Assembly: GCF_002835825.1 (NCBI RefSeq)
Contig: NZ_PIZH01000097.1
Span: 1-6,575, forward strand
DNA: 6,575 nt
DNA from: Methanoregula sp.
GTDB taxonomy: Archaea > Halobacteriota > Methanomicrobia > Methanomicrobiales > Methanospirillaceae
Direction of reading: 5' to 3'
Shown here: positions 5,482 through 6,575 of the stretch, one piece after another
Layout of the letters: each line of letters opens with the position of its first letter
Position numbering within the stretch: the first letter of the stretch is position 1
Notes under the pieces: generated by a model
What the model saw: the letters and a program-made list of their open reading frames with translations, nothing else
Databases searched by the model: none
Told to the model about the DNA's origin: nothing
Translations under genes and position numbers: made by a program

Positions 5482-6575
5482 CCACGGGCACACGGATACT
5501 CGTCCTCTCAACTCTCTTCATCCTCGCAACAAGCCTTGTCGGCAACGCGGCAGCCATGAGCATCGGGATCGACTGGAAGCAGTCCCCCTACCTTCCCGAA
5601 AGCGTCTTTTCGGGAGTCACGATAACCCCGGACGCATCCATGGCGTTTACCGGGGGAAGCCAGATCCTGGTACGGAACTGGAACGGGAGCGTTCGCTGGG
5701 GAGGCCAGCCCGGGTTCATCACTTCCATGAGTCCCGACGGGGACTGGATTGTAACAAGCAACGGCATCACTGCAACCCTCTACAACCGGTCCGGCCAGGA
5801 AATGTGGTCACGGAGCATGGGCGGGGCAGTCCGCGCAGTGGCAGTGGCCCCAAAAGCTGCGTTCGTTGTCACAACAGACGACATGGGCAACTGGATTACC
5901 TGGAACCGTAACGGGGAACTCTTGCACCGGAACAAGACCGAGGTGGCACGACGTCTGGCCATCGCGCCTGCCGGCAACCTGATCATTGCCACAACCGAAA
6001 ATGGTCTGCGGTATTACTCCTCGACGCTCACACCCCTGTGGACAGACCCGCGGGAGGGGAGCCTGGACGAGTACATCCTCATCTCAGCGGATGGTTCAAC
6101 CATCCTCACGTACGGCGGCAGGCGGCTCTCATCGCACACGACAGAAGGGAATCGCAACTGGCAGGTGGATGTCTCCACTGCGGCCATCAATGACGTTGCC
6201 TGCAGCCAGGACGGTTCGTTCATCGTGGTCGGCAGCCAGGACAATGCAGTCCGGGGGCTTGACCGGTACGGGAAGATCCACTGGACGTTCAAGGCAGTCC
6301 AGTGGCCCAATGCAGTCGCCACCTCGGCAAACGGAGTCGTTGTTGCCGCGGGCGTGAATGACGGGAGCGTTATCATCCTTGACCATCATGGCAAGGAGCA
6401 GACAAAAAAGCAGTTCGACCAGCGCATCCAGCCGCGGACACTGGCCATGAGCCGGGACGGGACAAGGGTTGTTGTTGCCGACCAGCGATCCCTGTACGGC
6501 CTCTCCCTGCATGACGACAGTGCGTCCGAAACGCCTGACGATACGATTTTTAACGCTGCCCCGTTCAACCCGGTT
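5478..6575 (+). CDS. Exported beta-propeller protein, 3' end outside window
   Basis: The first 366 codons of a frame that stays open to the window edge. An in-frame TGA at 5454-5456 leaves the ATG at 5478 as the only likely start. Residues 1-26 look like a signal peptide: Arg6, a hydrophobic core at about 7-21 (ILVLSTLFILATSLV), and a probable cut after AAA at 24-26. Residues about 45-343 form roughly eight degenerate repeats of about 40 residues. Each has the pattern small-Pro/Ala-x-Gly, then a beta strand (IVVGSQDN), then a strand and turn (LDRYGKIHW), as in WD40-like or PQQ-type propellers. Clear examples are DGDWIVTSNG, DGSFIVVGSQDN and DGTRVVVADQ. The Trp residues after the G-K/G-x turn resemble PQQ-like repeats, but no cofactor residues can be assigned. 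From about 346 the sequence turns polar (SASETPDD), suggesting a linker to a further domain or membrane anchor outside the window. Likely extracellular or surface-attached, perhaps in binding or scaffolding; the function is unknown. Confidence 0.85.
   Translation, partial: MTTGTRILVLSTLFILATSLVGNAAAMSIGIDWKQSPYLPESVFSGVTITPDASMAFTGGSQILVRNWNGSVRWGGQPGFITSMSPDGDWIVTSNGITATLYNRSGQEMWSRSMGGAVRAVAVAPKAAFVVTTDDMGNWITWNRNGELLHRNKTEVARRLAIAPAGNLIIATTENGLRYYSSTLTPLWTDPREGSLDEYILISADGSTILTYGGRRLSSHTTEGNRNWQVDVSTAAINDVACSQDGSFIVVGSQDNAVRGLDRYGKIHWTFKAVQWPNAVATSANGVVVAAGVNDGSVIILDHHGKEQTKKQFDQRIQPRTLAMSRDGTRVVVADQRSLYGLSLHDDSASETPDDTIFNAAPFNPV

Noticed and set aside
5438..5911. 157-codon + strand frame starting at 5438
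   Set aside because: It overlaps the propeller gene in another frame, is Arg/His/Pro-rich without a domain, and lacks the signal peptide and regular repeats seen in the 5478 frame.

Overview
The window looks like archaeal chromosome, most likely a methanogenic euryarchaeon of the Methanomicrobia and plausibly Methanomicrobiales. The assignment rests on three things: an archaeal-type leucyl-tRNA synthetase, a PIN-ATPase-KH protein of the archaeal COG1855 type, and GC-rich genes separated by AT-rich spacers with T-tract terminators. The genus is inferred loosely and not proven.

Layout, all convincing genes on the + strand. (1) Positions 1-435 hold no gene I can support. The left end is AT-rich and the rest contains several inverted repeats. 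Two of these compete for the same bases just upstream of the first gene, and a weak open frame on the opposite strand looks like a decayed dispersed repeat. (2) Positions 436-2385 encode a 649-residue protein joining a PIN nuclease-like domain, a secretion/PilT-type ATPase core, a Pro/Ala linker and a KH RNA-binding domain. (3) After a 22-base gap, leuS (2408-5194) encodes a complete archaeal leucyl-tRNA synthetase, probably in the same transcript. (4) Positions 5195-5477 carry three tandem copies of a 70-base unit (70, 70 and 63 bases) plus a stub of a fourth. Each unit has two hairpins followed by a T-tract, so the array reads as a triplicated transcription terminator behind leuS. Every base change in a stem keeps pairing only in + strand RNA. 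(5) From 5478 to the right edge runs the first 366 codons of an exported beta-propeller protein that continues beyond the window.

The first two genes look like an information-processing pair: a nucleic-acid ATPase/KH protein and a tRNA charging enzyme. The terminator array insulates them from the surface-protein gene that follows. The most interesting material is non-coding: the triplicated hairpin-terminator unit, a 43-codon frame that starts in its last copy and ends in an ATGA overlap with the propeller gene, and the mutually exclusive hairpins ahead of the PIN-ATPase. I see no clear sign of a wholly new multi-gene system.
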